The notes under the pieces are model-generated. The model worked only from the letters and a program-made list of their open reading frames with translations. It searched no databases and was not told the origin of the DNA. Shown piece by piece: positions 51,523 to 63,392 of a stretch of 64,000 nucleotides of DNA. Source of the DNA: Epiperipatus broadwayi (lineage: Eukaryota > Onychophora > Udeonychophora > Euonychophora > Peripatidae); contig JAQFVV010006715.1 in NCBI GenBank assembly GCA_028023455.1, positions 255,501-319,500 of the forward strand, given 5' to 3'. Position 1 is the stretch's first letter, and every line of letters starts with the position of its first letter. A program made the position numbers and the translations under genes.

Positions 51523-52034
51523 ATGTATATATATACACACATACTCTTAATCAACCAAAAATATACGTAACTCGAAATAATAGACAGTTCGTTTGTACAT
51601 AATTTAATATCATCAAATATATTTGTTTGCAAATGATCCTTCTGAAGATGTCATTTTTTAAATTAATCCTGTGACACTAAACGTTCTACAACTTTATACA
51701 TTCTCTAGTCGTCATTAGTAGAAATAAACCATGAAAAATAAAAACAAAAAAGTTTTCTTTATTTATTTACACCTATATAAAAGTTCATTATGCATTTGTT
51801 ATTGATGTTTTTCTTTCTTATACCTACTTTCTGTCATCAAACAAACAATTCCCCTCTTATACTATCATATATATATATTACCGCTTCTTATTTTCTAACT
51901 TGACCATTACTTTATCAATTTTATCAAAGCATAGAATACCGGCATTTATCGGAAAAGTTTGTTTAGAGTTATTAGCCCACTCATTTTATTACATTTGTAG
52001 TACAAGATTATTAAATTAAGTGGCATGATGGATT

Positions 52035-52052
52035 ATATATATATATATATAA
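52035..52052. repeat. (AT)n tract
   Basis: Short AT repeat between the 3' side of the PLE and flanking AT-rich DNA. Confidence 0.8.
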
Positions 52053-52349
52053 GTCACTTATCACATGACCTATAAAGCTTGTATTATATATTCTTTTATA
52101 CACATTTTTTATGTTATAACTATTATCTATCAACCAACAAACAATTCATGCCCTATACTATCAATATATGCATATATACATACCTATATATTCTTAAACA
52201 TTACAACTTCCAATCTTCTAACAGTGATAATTTCCCTCCCAATTTTATTGCACCATTGACCATATTAATGCATTTATCCATGGGTTTGTGTATTTATAAT
52301 GTTTCATGTTATTTTCCTTTTAAAAGTTTTATTATACATTATTATATTT

Positions 52350-54440
52350 ATATTTCCCTTACAATTTGGTATATGCCCTGTTTATAAATAATGATTATAT
52401 GATCCAAACTTAGTGTACTTATTATCATTTTTATTGCACTATTATGTTCTTTAGATTTGCAGAGGCATTTTTTCCTGTTTGTCCTAAATGTATATCATAC
52501 ATTTGTCACATGTAATTATATACCCAATTTCTATTTTATTTTCAATACTATCGTTCATTTTTGCATTACATATTCATTTTCATAAATCTTCACTTTTTTC
52601 CATCCTATATTTACTTCAGCATTTAACTTATATTAATTCAATAATTATATATTTCAGCTGAATGAGGAATTGAAATCCACTACTTAACTTTATTTATTCT
52701 TTTAATCTTCCATTTCATATAATTTCCATTTCTGGTATTTAAATTTTTTGTAATTACTTTTTCATTATAACCAATTTCAATATATTCTTTCTTAATTTCA
52801 ATTGTTTGCATATATGCCTTTTTAAATTTAAACTGAGTCTATCACTTTTTAATTTATAACCTATCAAAGCTGTCATTTTTGAGATCATAGCTGATACAAT
52901 TTAGGACGAATTACCCCCTCTAATATTTCTATCCGTAATGCACTGTTTTATATATTTGCATTTACATCTTTATTTAAATATAAGTCTGAGTATTTTAATC
53001 TATTCTCTTTGTTTTCTATATTAAACATAATATTATATCTATTATTATTTAACTCTTTACATACATTCATGACATTCCTACTATTCCTTTTACAATTGTG
53101 TCATCTGCATATATATAAATCTAACGTCGTCGTGTGAAAATTTTACCAAATCTATTTTTAATAATAATTGAACTGCCCTCTAGCTGCCAAGTTCGATACC
53201 TTTTACAATAAGAGAATGGATCACCTCTTAATGTATTTTAGATTTTTTTATGTACAGCTATCTAGAACAATAATATGTGTTGATTTATTATAGTTTTAGA
53301 AGTGAGTGAAAGATCCCCACTCTATAGATTTAATATCAGTTATTTCAAGATCAATTTACAATAAAAGATTCAAAGACTGATTTAAATTAGTACTCTGGTT
53401 GTTATTGTTCTAGATAACTGTACATAAAAAGATATAAATATATTAAGAGGTTGTCCACTCTCTTTTGAAAAAGTTATAGAACTTGGCAGCTAGATGGCAG
53501 TTCAATTATTATTTAAAGTAGATTTGGTAAAATTTTCACATGATGTTATATTTATTCATTATTAAAATATTATTTATCATTATATATATAAATATATCTG
53601 CAAAATTTCATTATTTTTAATATATTTACCAATTATAATTTCCTGAATAAAATCAACCATAATTAACTATATAATGCCACACCACAACACACTCTTTTTT
53701 TTCAAAAATCCATCTTGTATTTAAAATATGATGTTTCATTTATAAGTACCAATGCTTTTTCAATAACTTTTATCCAACAATCGGAAAGCTTACCATTTTC
53801 TTTCCTTTTACTAATAACTATTTTAATAATTTCATTCCCTGATATATTTTGCTACATTTTCTCAATATCAAACACACAAATGATACTATTTTGATTCAAT
53901 TTCCTCAAACTTAACTTAATTACAATATCCTCCAAATTCTTAATGCAATATTTGCTAAACCCTATCATACTAAACCATGTTTCGAGGATTTTTATTTATT
54001 TTTTATATGTCTCTGCTTTTCTAAATCATGTTTTACTTTTTCTTCATATTCCTGTTTATCTGATATGACAAATCTTGATCTTTTATATTCCATCATTATC
54101 ACTAAATTCTCTGTTCCTATTTCATCCACCATTTTTTACTATAAATTTATCTTTCCATTCTTTTTATTATGTATCTGTTTGCTGTTAATAGCACTATTGA
54201 TATTTACTGTATATCTGATTTTAAATTAACCAGTAATATTTGCTGCCTCCACACTAACTATTGCTTTTTTTTTTATTTATGTCTTTATCTTTAAATGATA
54301 TAAATTTAGTTCCTTTTTTTAAAATTTTTATTTGGTCATTTGTAAATGTGGCTTTTGATATATTTACTAAATTGATACTAACTTCTTTATTCCTAATATC
54401 CCTATTTTCACATGTATAACTTAATTTCTTATTCATATTT
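52350..54440 (-). pseudogene. Nearly whole Penelope-like element protein (RT plus GIY-YIG), decayed
   Basis: Read on the minus strand from 54436: VNISKATFTNDQIKILKKGT (the conserved N-S-x-x-x-L-T-x-x-E-x-x-L-L-x-K-G start), then near 54085-54000 FVISDKQEYEEKVKHDLEK (RT fingers), near 53870-53820 ICVFDIEKMXQNISG (motif A), near 53740-53690 INETSYFKYKMDF and GVALYS (motif B region, normally G-x-A-M-G), then RYIYIY joined across a nested insertion to ADDTIV at about 53115-53090 (motif C, the two catalytic Asp intact). Further on are EIKKEYIEIGYNEKVITK (about 52810-52755) and ITCDKCMIYI plus GQTGKNASANLKEHNSAIK (about 52530-52440), a broken GIY-YIG domain. Many stops and frameshifts. It is the only PLE here with its RT. 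Confidence 0.8.
53121..53581. mobile_element. 461-bp foldback element nested in the PLE RT
   Basis: The insert has about 150-bp inverted arms (53122-53273 and 53402-53551), sharing TGTGAAAATTTTACCAAATC, GAACTGCC(C/A)TCTAGCTGCCA and TTATTGTTCTAGATA when put in one direction. A 12-bp direct repeat ATATATATAAAT lies at 53109-53120 and 53582-53593. Removing insert and one repeat restores an uninterrupted RYIYIYADDTIV reading in the PLE, so the boundaries are precise. No coding capacity. A partial relative is at 51458. Confidence 0.8.
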
Positions 54441-54596
54441 ATTTCTTTACACTTTAATCATCTCCACTTGTTCTCCTATTTTATAAGAAGTGTATTTTGT
54501 AATGTATCATTATGAATTAATAAACAAACATCCAACATATTTCAATAGCTAAACATCACATGATTACTGTTTCTTATGCAAGATAGAACAGAGGCA

Positions 54597-54694
54597 AAAA
54601 CTCTCCATACAGTAGTAACAGTCAGTGCAAACCTTTTTAAATCCATTGATTATTCTTGCTTGCACTGAGTGGTACTATTGTAAGAGAATTTTTG
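54597..54694. repeat. Short palindromic repeat
   Basis: AAAAACTCTCCATACAGTAG and its imperfect complement ending AGAGAATTTTT flank a 30-bp centre; the arms include CAGTGCAA / TTGCACTGAGTGG, related to 39655 and 40105. Confidence 0.6.
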
Positions 54695-54699
54695 TGTCA

Positions 54700-55790
54700 T
54701 ATATAAATAGCTCATTTGATATATTTATATACATTAAGATATATATATTTTCTTTTGTATCTCTTAATACTCTTATTCAACTGTAATATTTCTCTTTTAA
54801 AAACTAATCTAATATTGTTCTTTGAATATTATAATACAATCTTCTATTTTTATATTTTTTATTTGAAATACTTATCTTGCAAGACATAGGCATAATTCTT
54901 TCTTTTTTGCATTTATTTAAAAAGTCAACTAATGCTGTAGCTCTTCAATTCATTTTTGCTCATTTCAGAGTCTTTTTAACCTTTTTATTGCCAAATTCCA
55001 GTTGGTCGAATGAGTTACAACTCTAAACGTTTTGTTGGTCAATTACAGAATCAGCAACAAAAATATATTCATCTTTTAAAATATTCATTTTAGTTTCATT
55101 TGTAATAAGTATATTAATAATTTGTCAGATTATGAAAGTGAGTGAATATTTTTTCAAAAATAAATGTATATTTATAATTATAAAAATATTCGATAGTGGA
55201 AGATTTAAAAAGAAAGTTTGTAACAAATTAGAAAGTGCTGTAGATGACTTTGTTTTCTTTTTCAATTTATGCTCATGTAAAAATAAATAATGTTTTATTA
55301 AAATCTTACTATTTTTTTTAAATAATTATATTTTCACCATATTTTATGAAAATGCATTATAATATGTAAAAAATACTAATAAATCACTCTAACAGAACAT
55401 TTCCATTTTCAAAATGCAAGCAAAGAAGTTGGAGCAGTGAAAATTATTGACAAGCACTCTTTCTTTCTTGAAATGAGTACAAAACAATCAGCATGTAGGA
55501 AAGCCTGCCTTTCCCATTGTTGTAGTTTCTCATGTCAGTATTATTGATTTTTTACTTCTAAAATAATTCTAGAGAGGGCAGTATCATATGGTACTTTTTA
55601 ATCATGTATGTCTTTTAATCATGTGTGTCTTTTTTCTACTTTTGTAGGTAATCACCATTTTTTACTACAACAAAAAATAAAGTTTTTATTTATTTTTTTT
55701 TCCGAGAAAGGTGAATTATTTTAAGTAATTTTTTCACAGTTTTTTAGATTACCTGGAGACAAAACAACACAAAGAAATTAATTGGCAGAT
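54700..55790. other. AT-rich stretch upstream of the piggyBac remnant
   Basis: I looked for a terminal inverted repeat next to a TTAA that would mark the left end of the piggyBac element and could not identify one. Confidence 0.35.
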
Positions 55791-57515
55791 ATGGATTCAG
55801 AAATGGACTCTTCCAGCCTTGATGAATTTGAATTTCCTAAACCATTTGATTTTGATGAAAGTATTATGTACAGTGATCTATAAAAATACTTCACATCATC
55901 TTCTAAAGATGAAGCAACCACTTTACCAGCAAAAAGATGAAGAAAAAAATACAAATGTTCCAGATGATAGTAGTACAGCAGGCCCATCAACTAGAGCTTC
56001 AAATATGCCTTGGAACATTACTACAGTACTGGCAATGTAGAAAATTTCACAAAGATTCCAGGTTTGAAGTTTTTGACTGTGGATGAGTATTATATCTTAG
56101 ATTTCTTTTATATGTTATTTGATAAAAAGGTGTGTGCTAAAATTATTGAAGAAATGAATAAATATGCCACTAAGGAGAAATGTATGCATGATTGGAAAAA
56201 ATGTGACAGAATGGTAATTGTCTGCTTTTTTGGGATAACATTGGGAATTTCATGTAAGGTCCCTGTATTCTAATTGAAGAACATTTGTAGTAATGATCCT
56301 ATTATTAGAATTCCCTATTTTTCCAATATAATTCCATATAGATGATTCACCAAAATTTTATCAAGAATACAATGATAATAAAAAAATAATGAACAAAAAA
56401 AGAGCAAAATTTGACCATATTTATAAAATTTGACCTATTATAGAAAAATGCAATATTAATTTCAAAGCTGCATACCACATGCACAGAGATATTGCAGTTG
56501 ATCAGGCAATAACAAAAAATTTAGGCCACAATACTATGAAACAATATGATGAATCAAAGCCAATACAGAGATGTTTCAAGTGGTAAATGTGTGCTGATAG
56601 TCATAACGGCTACGTATATTAAATGTAACTGTATGTAGGCAAAGATTCAAATTTAATTGCTTCTCAATATCTTGGTACTTATGTTGTGAAGTCAATAATT
56701 CTTCCACACTTTGCTAAACATCATTTTCTGTGACAATTTTTTTTCTAGTACAGACTAGCCAAGGAACTTTATGAAAATAAATTATATATCTGTGGAACAA
56801 AAAACATAAAAAGAAAAGGTATTCCAAAGAGCAATGTCGAATTGTATAATAAAAAGAAAATGAAAAGAGGAGACTCTCATTTTGTCAAGGATAAAGATAC
56901 TGGTCTTCAATTTTCAGTATGGATGGACAAAAATCCAATAGCTATTATCACAAATGCTTACACACCATCTGGAAATGATGTTGTTAGATGATGAAGTAAA
57001 ACTGGATCATGAGATCTAATTCCTTGTCCAACTGCAATAAAAATGCATAACAAGTATATGGGTGGTGTTGAATTGGCTAATGAAAAGCAAATGCAATATG
57101 GCTGGGAAAGAAAATCTTCATGTTGGTCATTGCTACTATGCTGGCATTGTTTTGACACAGCAATTTCCAATGCCTATATTTTATACTCAATTTATTTGTC
57201 ATCCAAAAAATTGACTGTCTTGAGTCATCTAAATTTTCGAAGAACCTTATCCAACATGTTAATTGATGGATTTTCCTCAAGGATAAAGTCTTCCCCAAAA
57301 ATCACATGTATTTCCACATCTAGTTCAGCGATCATATGGAAACAATATGCATGTTGATCTTTGTTGTCACAACATTCCCATGAGTAAGCATTGCATTGTG
57401 TGTCTAAAACCACAAAGACATGAAACTTACTACAGCTGTTTGAAATGTGGACTGGTACCTATTTGTAACAACTCAGAAAGGGGTTGTTTCATATTTTATC
57501 ACACTGTGAATGTAA
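55791..57515 (+). pseudogene. piggyBac-type transposase, decayed
   Basis: The start ATG 55791 begins an acidic N-terminus (MDSEMDSSSLDEFEFPKPF). Then in shifting frames: FTKIPGLKFLTVDEYYILDF (F-x-G-x-P-G region), IIEEMNKYATKEK (normally E-T-N-x-Y-A), IAVDQAITK (motif of the first catalytic Asp, V-D-E-A-M in relatives, here Glu to Gln), MKQYDESKPIQRCFKW and ADSHNGYVY (K-Q-Y-x-P-x-K-P and the second Asp), ICGTKNIKRKGIP, FSVWMDKNPIAIITN, NKYMGGVELANEKQMQYGW (M-G-G-V-D-x-x-D), NAYILY, and a C-terminal zinc ribbon with CIVC and YYSCLKCGLVPIC then CFIFYH. The third catalytic Asp region near 56735 is broken by a stop. The domain order is complete, and at least ten lesions make it inactive. It resembles the PGBD4-like group more than the moth element, judging by the zinc ribbon. 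Confidence 0.85.
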
Positions 57516-58263
57516 CAAGTGTTTTTAATATTCTGTTGTGCCAGTTTTATGACAAACATGAGCTGCAGTTTCATCACACATGGATTTGCTGGGATTGTGA
57601 CTAACATAATAAGAAGGTCTCTAAATGCAGATGCCTCTACTTATGCTCTTATGAGGGATACTTTTGAATAGTTCTAATGGGTAAGGTATATTTGCATTTT
57701 ATTTTTTGTTTATTATTTTCCAGCAAGATTACTAACTTTTCACTTGGAATATAACTTTATATTCTTTTGATTTTATATTTTATATGAATTCAACTTGACA
57801 ATCTGATTTTTTTCCATCAAGTAGTGTTTTTATTATTGTTCTTTTTTTAGTTGGTTTGTGTTAGCTACAAGCACAATGGACAAATGGTTAACATCCTGAA
57901 CGAAGACTATTTACAACTAATTCCTCTCTAGCAATTTATAATGCAATAATTTTTTTATTCTGTTTTTACAAGTTTTTGTTTTACTAACTTAGTTTTCATT
58001 GTTTTTGTTATACTAACTTAGTTTTTATTGTTTTTGTTTTACTAACTTGTTTGAGAGACATAGGACTGCCTGATTGCATTCCTTATTAAAATTTTGTAAC
58101 ATCATAATTACTGATTACTTTTTCCAATTGGTAAACAAGGTCTGGAATGATTTATTTTTTATTAATAATAATATTGAATAATATGAAATATTTAATATCT
58201 TGCATATTTATATTATATAATATGAACAGGTATGCTTCTCTAGAAGACATAGCCTGAAAGAGG
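57516..58263. other. AT-rich stretch after the piggyBac remnant
   Basis: ATTGTTTTTGTTNTACTAACTTAGTTTT recurs three times in near-tandem form at about 57968-58045. No gene seen. Confidence 0.4.
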
Positions 58264-58384
<121 letters not shown>

Positions 58385-58818
58385 TTTAGAACCGTTTTAT
58401 TAAACTTTGACTGTCTCTTGAAATGAGAAATTTTCTCATACTCAAAATTTGTAAATTGTTTTCTGTATTGGCAATGATTAATCAATATGATGATGTGAAG
58501 AACAAGGTTGGTTTATCCAAAGTCTAAAATCAAAATAATTTTGAGCAAATAATGGAAAATTATGAACTCAAATTTTTAGTGCAGCTTTTTTATCAGGCTT
58601 TTGAGTTTTTCCATAACTATTATCAGAATTGCATGATGCATACATATAAACAACTTTTATAATATACATATATGTGCACCATGATGATCTTATTTAGAAT
58701 TTCAAATTATATATTTTCATTTTCTATTGTATTTATAGAGGAAAGTAATAATATATACACTTGTTTCATTATTTTTACATTGTGATAGAATTCTATTTTC
58801 TTTTTAATCTTTTATTAG

Positions 58819-58932
58819 GGAGAACATTTTTTCTTCCAGATGCCTTGAAGTTTTTAAACTTTGGAGTGAAAGAAAAAAAAAGAATTATTTTCTTCTTATT
58901 ACAGCAAGTTTTGAAGCTATGGATTAACTCAG
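58819..58932 (+). other. Candidate internal coding exon A
   Basis: Acceptor TTTTATTAG ends at 58818; donor is AG|GTAAGATG at 58932/58933. The 114-bp exon is open in a frame that takes one base from the previous exon and leaves one base: it reads TFFLPDALKFLNFGVKEKK and then IIFFLLQQVLKLWINS, an amphipathic, helix-like sequence with Lys, Gln and Trp that is less repetitive than chance AT-rich peptides. Its phase fits exon B (61167-61339). I do not recognise the protein. Confidence 0.4.
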
Positions 58933-58946
58933 GTAAGATGTTTTAA

Positions 58947-59689
58947 ATATCATTTCAAAGAAAATTTTGCGAGGAATACAAATAAATTACCACTGAAAAT
59001 GTAATTTTAACCTAGTTAATGATACAGTAAAAATTATGAACAAACAAAAAAGTAATAATTATTTTGGATGTTGATATTTTTTGTTACATTATTTTTTAAT
59101 GATAATCACTATTTGTCTTAGCTATATTGTATTCTTTTTTTCCTTTTTCTAGTTTCTATCAATGTAATTTTTTTTCTCTAACATTATTAAAGCTGAAGTT
59201 ATTGTGAAAATTGTGTCTCAGATCAGTTTTTTTAAAAATTCAATATGGCACAGGACACTTAACTAGTTAAAAAATAAACATTCCAGGGCAAAAGCAATAC
59301 ACACATCATCTAAGGGATAAAATTTTGAACATTTCAACCCTGTAAGGATAGGGGAGTTATAAGGATGACTTATAATTCTATGAAGATTAGTTTGCATTTT
59401 TATTCATAACAACGAATTAAACCCATTTAGAACATAAAGTAGATAATAGGTGTTTAAATACACACCATCAATTGTTTATGATATAATCATACATACACAC
59501 ATGTGACAAAAGTTTGTTTTATCAAACCTTAAATAATGTCACAATGGAATAATTTATTAGTTTCAAAGAAAAGTAAAAAAAAAAACCATTTCATGTGATC
59601 TTTTATATATATGTATGTATCAAAAAATGATCATATTTCAAATCAAAACTTGTTCATAATGTTGTCTTTGCAACATAATATATTACAAA
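58947..59689. other. AT-rich non-coding stretch
   Basis: Would be intron if exons A and B belong to one gene. Nothing else recognised. Confidence 0.4.
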
Positions 59690-60440
59690 CAATTCAATAA
59701 AAAATATTTAATAAGACAACTTTTATAATAATATTATGTTTAATTAACCTCACCAATCCAGATTTTGCCCCTATATTGGAGCCTTATCAAGATGTAAAAA
59801 TACTTAAAGTTATATTATAATTCTTTCTATTTTGCAGCAACTCCATATACAGGCTTCATTTTTACATTACAATATTAAAGATAAAATAAATATACTATTT
59901 TCTATTCATTACATACATAAATATTTATACATATTATTTACTTATAAATTATAATCATGTATTTACATTATGCAATCACATATTTATACTTTAATGTTAT
60001 TATAATTATATGTAAATTATATGTATATATTTATATAGATGATTATCATTCTAATTATATTAGGTTTAAGTTATTAAATATAGTTATAATATGTAAGAAA
60101 GAGAAAATTAGGAAAAATATAAATAACATTAAAGTATAAATATGTGATTGTATAATGTAAATACATGATTATAATTTATAAGTAAATATTATGTATAAGT
60201 ATTTATGTATGTAATGAATAGGAAATGGAATATTTATTTTATGTTTAATATTGTAATGTAAAATGAAGCCTGTAGATGGAGTTGCTGTAAAATAGAAAGA
60301 ATTATAATATAACTTTAAGTGTATTTACATCTTGATAAGGCTCCAATACAGGGGCAAAATCTAGGTTGGTAAAGTTAATTAAACATAATATTATTATAAA
60401 AGTTGTCTTATTAAATAATTTTCTATTGAATTATTTTTAA
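59690..60440. mobile_element. 750-bp PLE-like foldback
   Basis: Arms of about 310 bp (59690-60000 and 60130-60440) are imperfect inverted repeats; both contain the element-end block ATCTTGATAAGGCTCCAATA...GGGGCAAAATCT (complemented in the left arm at 59760-59800; direct at 60329-60362). The block has the layout TTGATAA, stem GGCTCC-type, AAAAT, like the hammerhead-derived ends of the other PLEs. The centre (60080-60130) reads CKKEKIRKNINNIKV, which could be a remnant of the KRKIREAI helix. It lies in the would-be intron between exons A and B. Confidence 0.6.
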
Positions 60441-61166
60441 TATATACATGTACTTATATTAACAATAAGGTATTTGTTAATGTATTGAACATCACATTTT
60501 ATGACTTCAACTTTGTAAACATAGTAAAGACCTGATGTCAAGTGAATATGTAGATGACCAAGTGTTTAAAAAAGTAAGAGTAGAATTGTATTACATAATT
60601 TTAATTTTAACTTCAATCATAAATACAAGCAACAATAGAGAATTACAGCAATGGAAGTTAAAATGGAAAAAGCTTATATACTAAACAACGGAAATGGAGA
60701 CTAGTATAAAAGTAAACGTAGTTCACTTCGGTATTTTTTTTTTCATTATTTATCAGAGAATAGGATAACCACATGCAACCAATACTTCAAAATCAAACCT
60801 TGGAATACAAGAAAGATGGATGACTTGTTTGAAAATCTAATTTTAATTGTATAATTTTCATATTGCAAAAAGTTTAAAGAAATTGTAATAGACTGTTGAA
60901 ATAAAAAAAAGTTAATATTTTCTAGCAGTTTTACAAAAAGAATTGAATGAATTTGTTTTGAGCTGATAATTAAAAATAAAAGACTGCACTATTAGTCAAA
61001 CAAGGAAAGAAAGAAAAAAACCCATCACCAGTTTGTCTATATAAATGATGAGATAAGATTTTTCTCTTATATAATTTGCTAAATGCTGAATCACCATAGG
61101 ATCATATTGCTATTCGCATAGCCACCAAAACATAATTTAATTTATTGATTTACTTTATGTCTACAG
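60441..61166. other. AT-rich non-coding stretch
   Basis: Nothing recognised; ends in CTTTATGTCTACAG, a good acceptor for exon B. Confidence 0.4.
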
Positions 61167-61339
61167 ACACATCAAATATTCCACATGAATTGTCTGAATG
61201 GATCCAGGAGTAGAGAAACTGTGATGAATGGAAACAATTTTGTTCCAAACATGCTACCAAAGAATTTGAGTGGTTGAGAAAGAATTTATTGCAGGATAAT
61301 GAAGAGAATAAATTCACTGTATCCATGAGAGAAATAATT
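61167..61339 (+). other. Candidate coding exon B with in-frame TAG
   Basis: Starts after TATGTCTACAG (61166) and ends ATAATT|GTGAGA at 61339/61340. Using one base carried from exon A it reads DTSNIPHELSEWIQE, then TAG at 61211-61213, then remains open for 42 more codons: RNCDEWKQFCSKHATKEFEW, LRKNLLQDNEENKFTVSMRE and II. Composition and residue use are the same before and after the TAG, and both parts look protein-like (charged, Trp- and Cys-containing). Either the TAG is the true stop, or it is a recent lesion or a recoded codon. Gene unknown. Confidence 0.4.
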
Positions 61340-61778
61340 GTGAGAATCACAGACTTTAATTAGGATTATATGAAAAAAATATGATTTATTATCTATTAAA
61401 CTTTTTTAAACATATATTTGTAATATTTTACTTTAATTTTATTCACAAATTCAGTCGTTTAACATGTCTACATTCACAGCAGTCTATTATTGTTTAAAGT
61501 ATCTTAATGCAGAGAGGTAAATTGTGACGATATATATTTTTATTAACTAAATAAAGCTTAGGTGGATTTTCTCTGTAGTGACTTGACATCAAGCCATCAC
61601 CATCATGTGATATGGAAAGATAAGAGTTTAAATATTATTACATACTAATTATATGCAGTACAACAGAACAGAGTTTGTGTTATTTGTTTATTTTAATTAA
61701 TAAACAGTATACTTGTTTTATGTTGTGTGAATATCTAATTTTCTTATGAATATTTATTTTTCTGTCAACTACACTTAG

Positions 61779-61814
61779 GCACAGGGACTCAAGAAGATGG
61801 AATGCCAATCATAG
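61779..61814 (+). other. Candidate terminal exon C
   Basis: Acceptor CAACTACACTTAG ends at 61778. In the phase left by exon B the frame reads AQGLKKMECQS and stops at TAG 61812-61814. An ATTAAA polyadenylation variant follows at 62020-62025. The frame shifted by two bases is also open for 28 codons, so the phase assignment is not decisive. Confidence 0.3.
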
Positions 61815-62681
61815 GAATTCATCAATGTAGTTATTATGCTATACATATTTGTGAAATGTTGTAAACTAGTTAGTCAGCATCGTGGTCAATGCAATCATGA
61901 TTTTTTAAATTTTTCTTTTATTTAATTTGCTTTGTAAATTTGGTTGAAATAATGAACACATTTATCGATAATATTGTAGAAATGCATGTTTTACACATGT
62001 AATTGCATCTTTTTATTATATTAAAGAATTTCAAATTTCATTTGTCATTAAGAAAAGCTGTTATTTTGACTTAAAATTTTGCTAGTCTCTAGTTTATCAA
62101 AATCATTCATACACCCATTCATCCATTTATTTGATTGTATATGTATATGCATATACACATTTTTCCATATATAGTGATACAGCAATATGGTTAGATAAAT
62201 TTTAATTCATGACAACCTATATAGAGTTGGGATAATTTTTATCCATAGTAAAAGAGTAAATTCATCCCTGATGTGGATCAAAAGGCAAAATTATCCCTGT
62301 GTTTGAATACCAAGGCATAATAGAATATGAAAATGGGTTGAGGTATGGGTAAACTAGCCTAAATTATATCAAGATTTAACGAGTAAACTAAGAGCTAGCC
62401 CACTAGAGGTGGATATGATCATTGGTTAGTTACTTCATCACTTTCTTCACAGCACCTTACTCAAAGACCATAGGTCTGACAATGTTGAGATGTATTCCCC
62501 CTCTTCTGGTAGAAAAGCCCACTTTGTTACAATATCACATTCCTATGATTTGAGAAAGAGGATGCTATGAGGAAGGTACTTGTAATTGTACTGAAATGTC
62601 AGCTATTTAGCTATTTTACTACACAGCGTATCCTGAAAATAATAATATAAAATCATCATTTATCCATGAATATATATATAT
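61815..62681. other. Non-coding stretch
   Basis: The part 62220-62600 is less AT-rich than its neighbours but has no frame or motif I recognise. Confidence 0.4.
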
Positions 62682-62962
62682 ATGTCAACAGATGGCGTTC
62701 TACCAAAAACACCATCAAGCGTTTGTTTACATAAATGTCAGAGCATTCATTCACTATCTCTAACTTTAATTCCACTTTCAAATCATGATTTCAAGCTATT
62801 TGCTATCGTCAGTGAAAGACAGGAACTTTCACTAATGATAGCAAATAGCTTGAAATCATGATCTGAAAGTGGAATTAAAGATAGAGATAGTGAATGCATG
62901 CTCTGACGTTTATGTAAACAAATGCTTGACAATGTTTTTGGTAGAACGCCATCTGTTGACAT
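62682..62962. mobile_element. 281-bp hairpin MITE (Tc1/mariner-like)
   Basis: Almost the whole unit is one inverted repeat: the left arm starts TGTCAACAGATGGCGTTCTA and the right arm ends with its complement. The apex AGTGAAAG/CTTTCACT is near 62822. TA dinucleotides flank both ends, as expected for a Tc1/mariner-type TA target duplication. Arms differ at only a few places, so it is fairly young. No transposase is encoded. Confidence 0.7.
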
Positions 62963-63017
62963 AAATACAAGCATTAGCAAGTTTTTAACTTGTTTTTTTG
63001 TTTTTCATATATATATC

Positions 63018-63055
63018 ATAGAGCTAAAATAGAATGTTAAAAGGTGATCAGACAG

Positions 63056-63105
<50 letters not shown>

Positions 63106-63392
63106 AAGCATGTATGTTTTTTTTTTTTAAATAATAATAATACTTGACTGAAAAGTAAATACTATAATTGTTTTAAAGTTTATTTGATGTGCATGTATGT
63201 GCATATAAGTCAGATATAAAAGCATCTTACAGGGATCAAATAAACAAACAAAGATATAAATAAAACATAACATTTATTAAAATAATTTTTAAGAGAAAAA
63301 TTTAAACCATGTTTAAGATTTAAAATGAAGCAAACGAGCTTGAAATACATATAATTATTTAGTTTTTGAAAATTAATTTAATTAGCATTGTT
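63018..63392. repeat. Dispersed repeat family, copy 2
   Basis: Closely similar to 31784-32183 from TAGAGCTAAAATAGAA to GAAAATTAATTTNATTAGC. A (TA)n block lies at 63057-63099, at a different internal position from the long block of copy 1. The similarity ends at the same point where the SINE of copy 1 begins. Confidence 0.75.

Noticed and set aside
61150-61350. Minus-strand frame of 66 codons
   Set aside because: Antisense of candidate exon B, which has the better splice signals.
62783-62980. 65-codon minus-strand frame
   Set aside because: Lies within the hairpin MITE and is explained by it.
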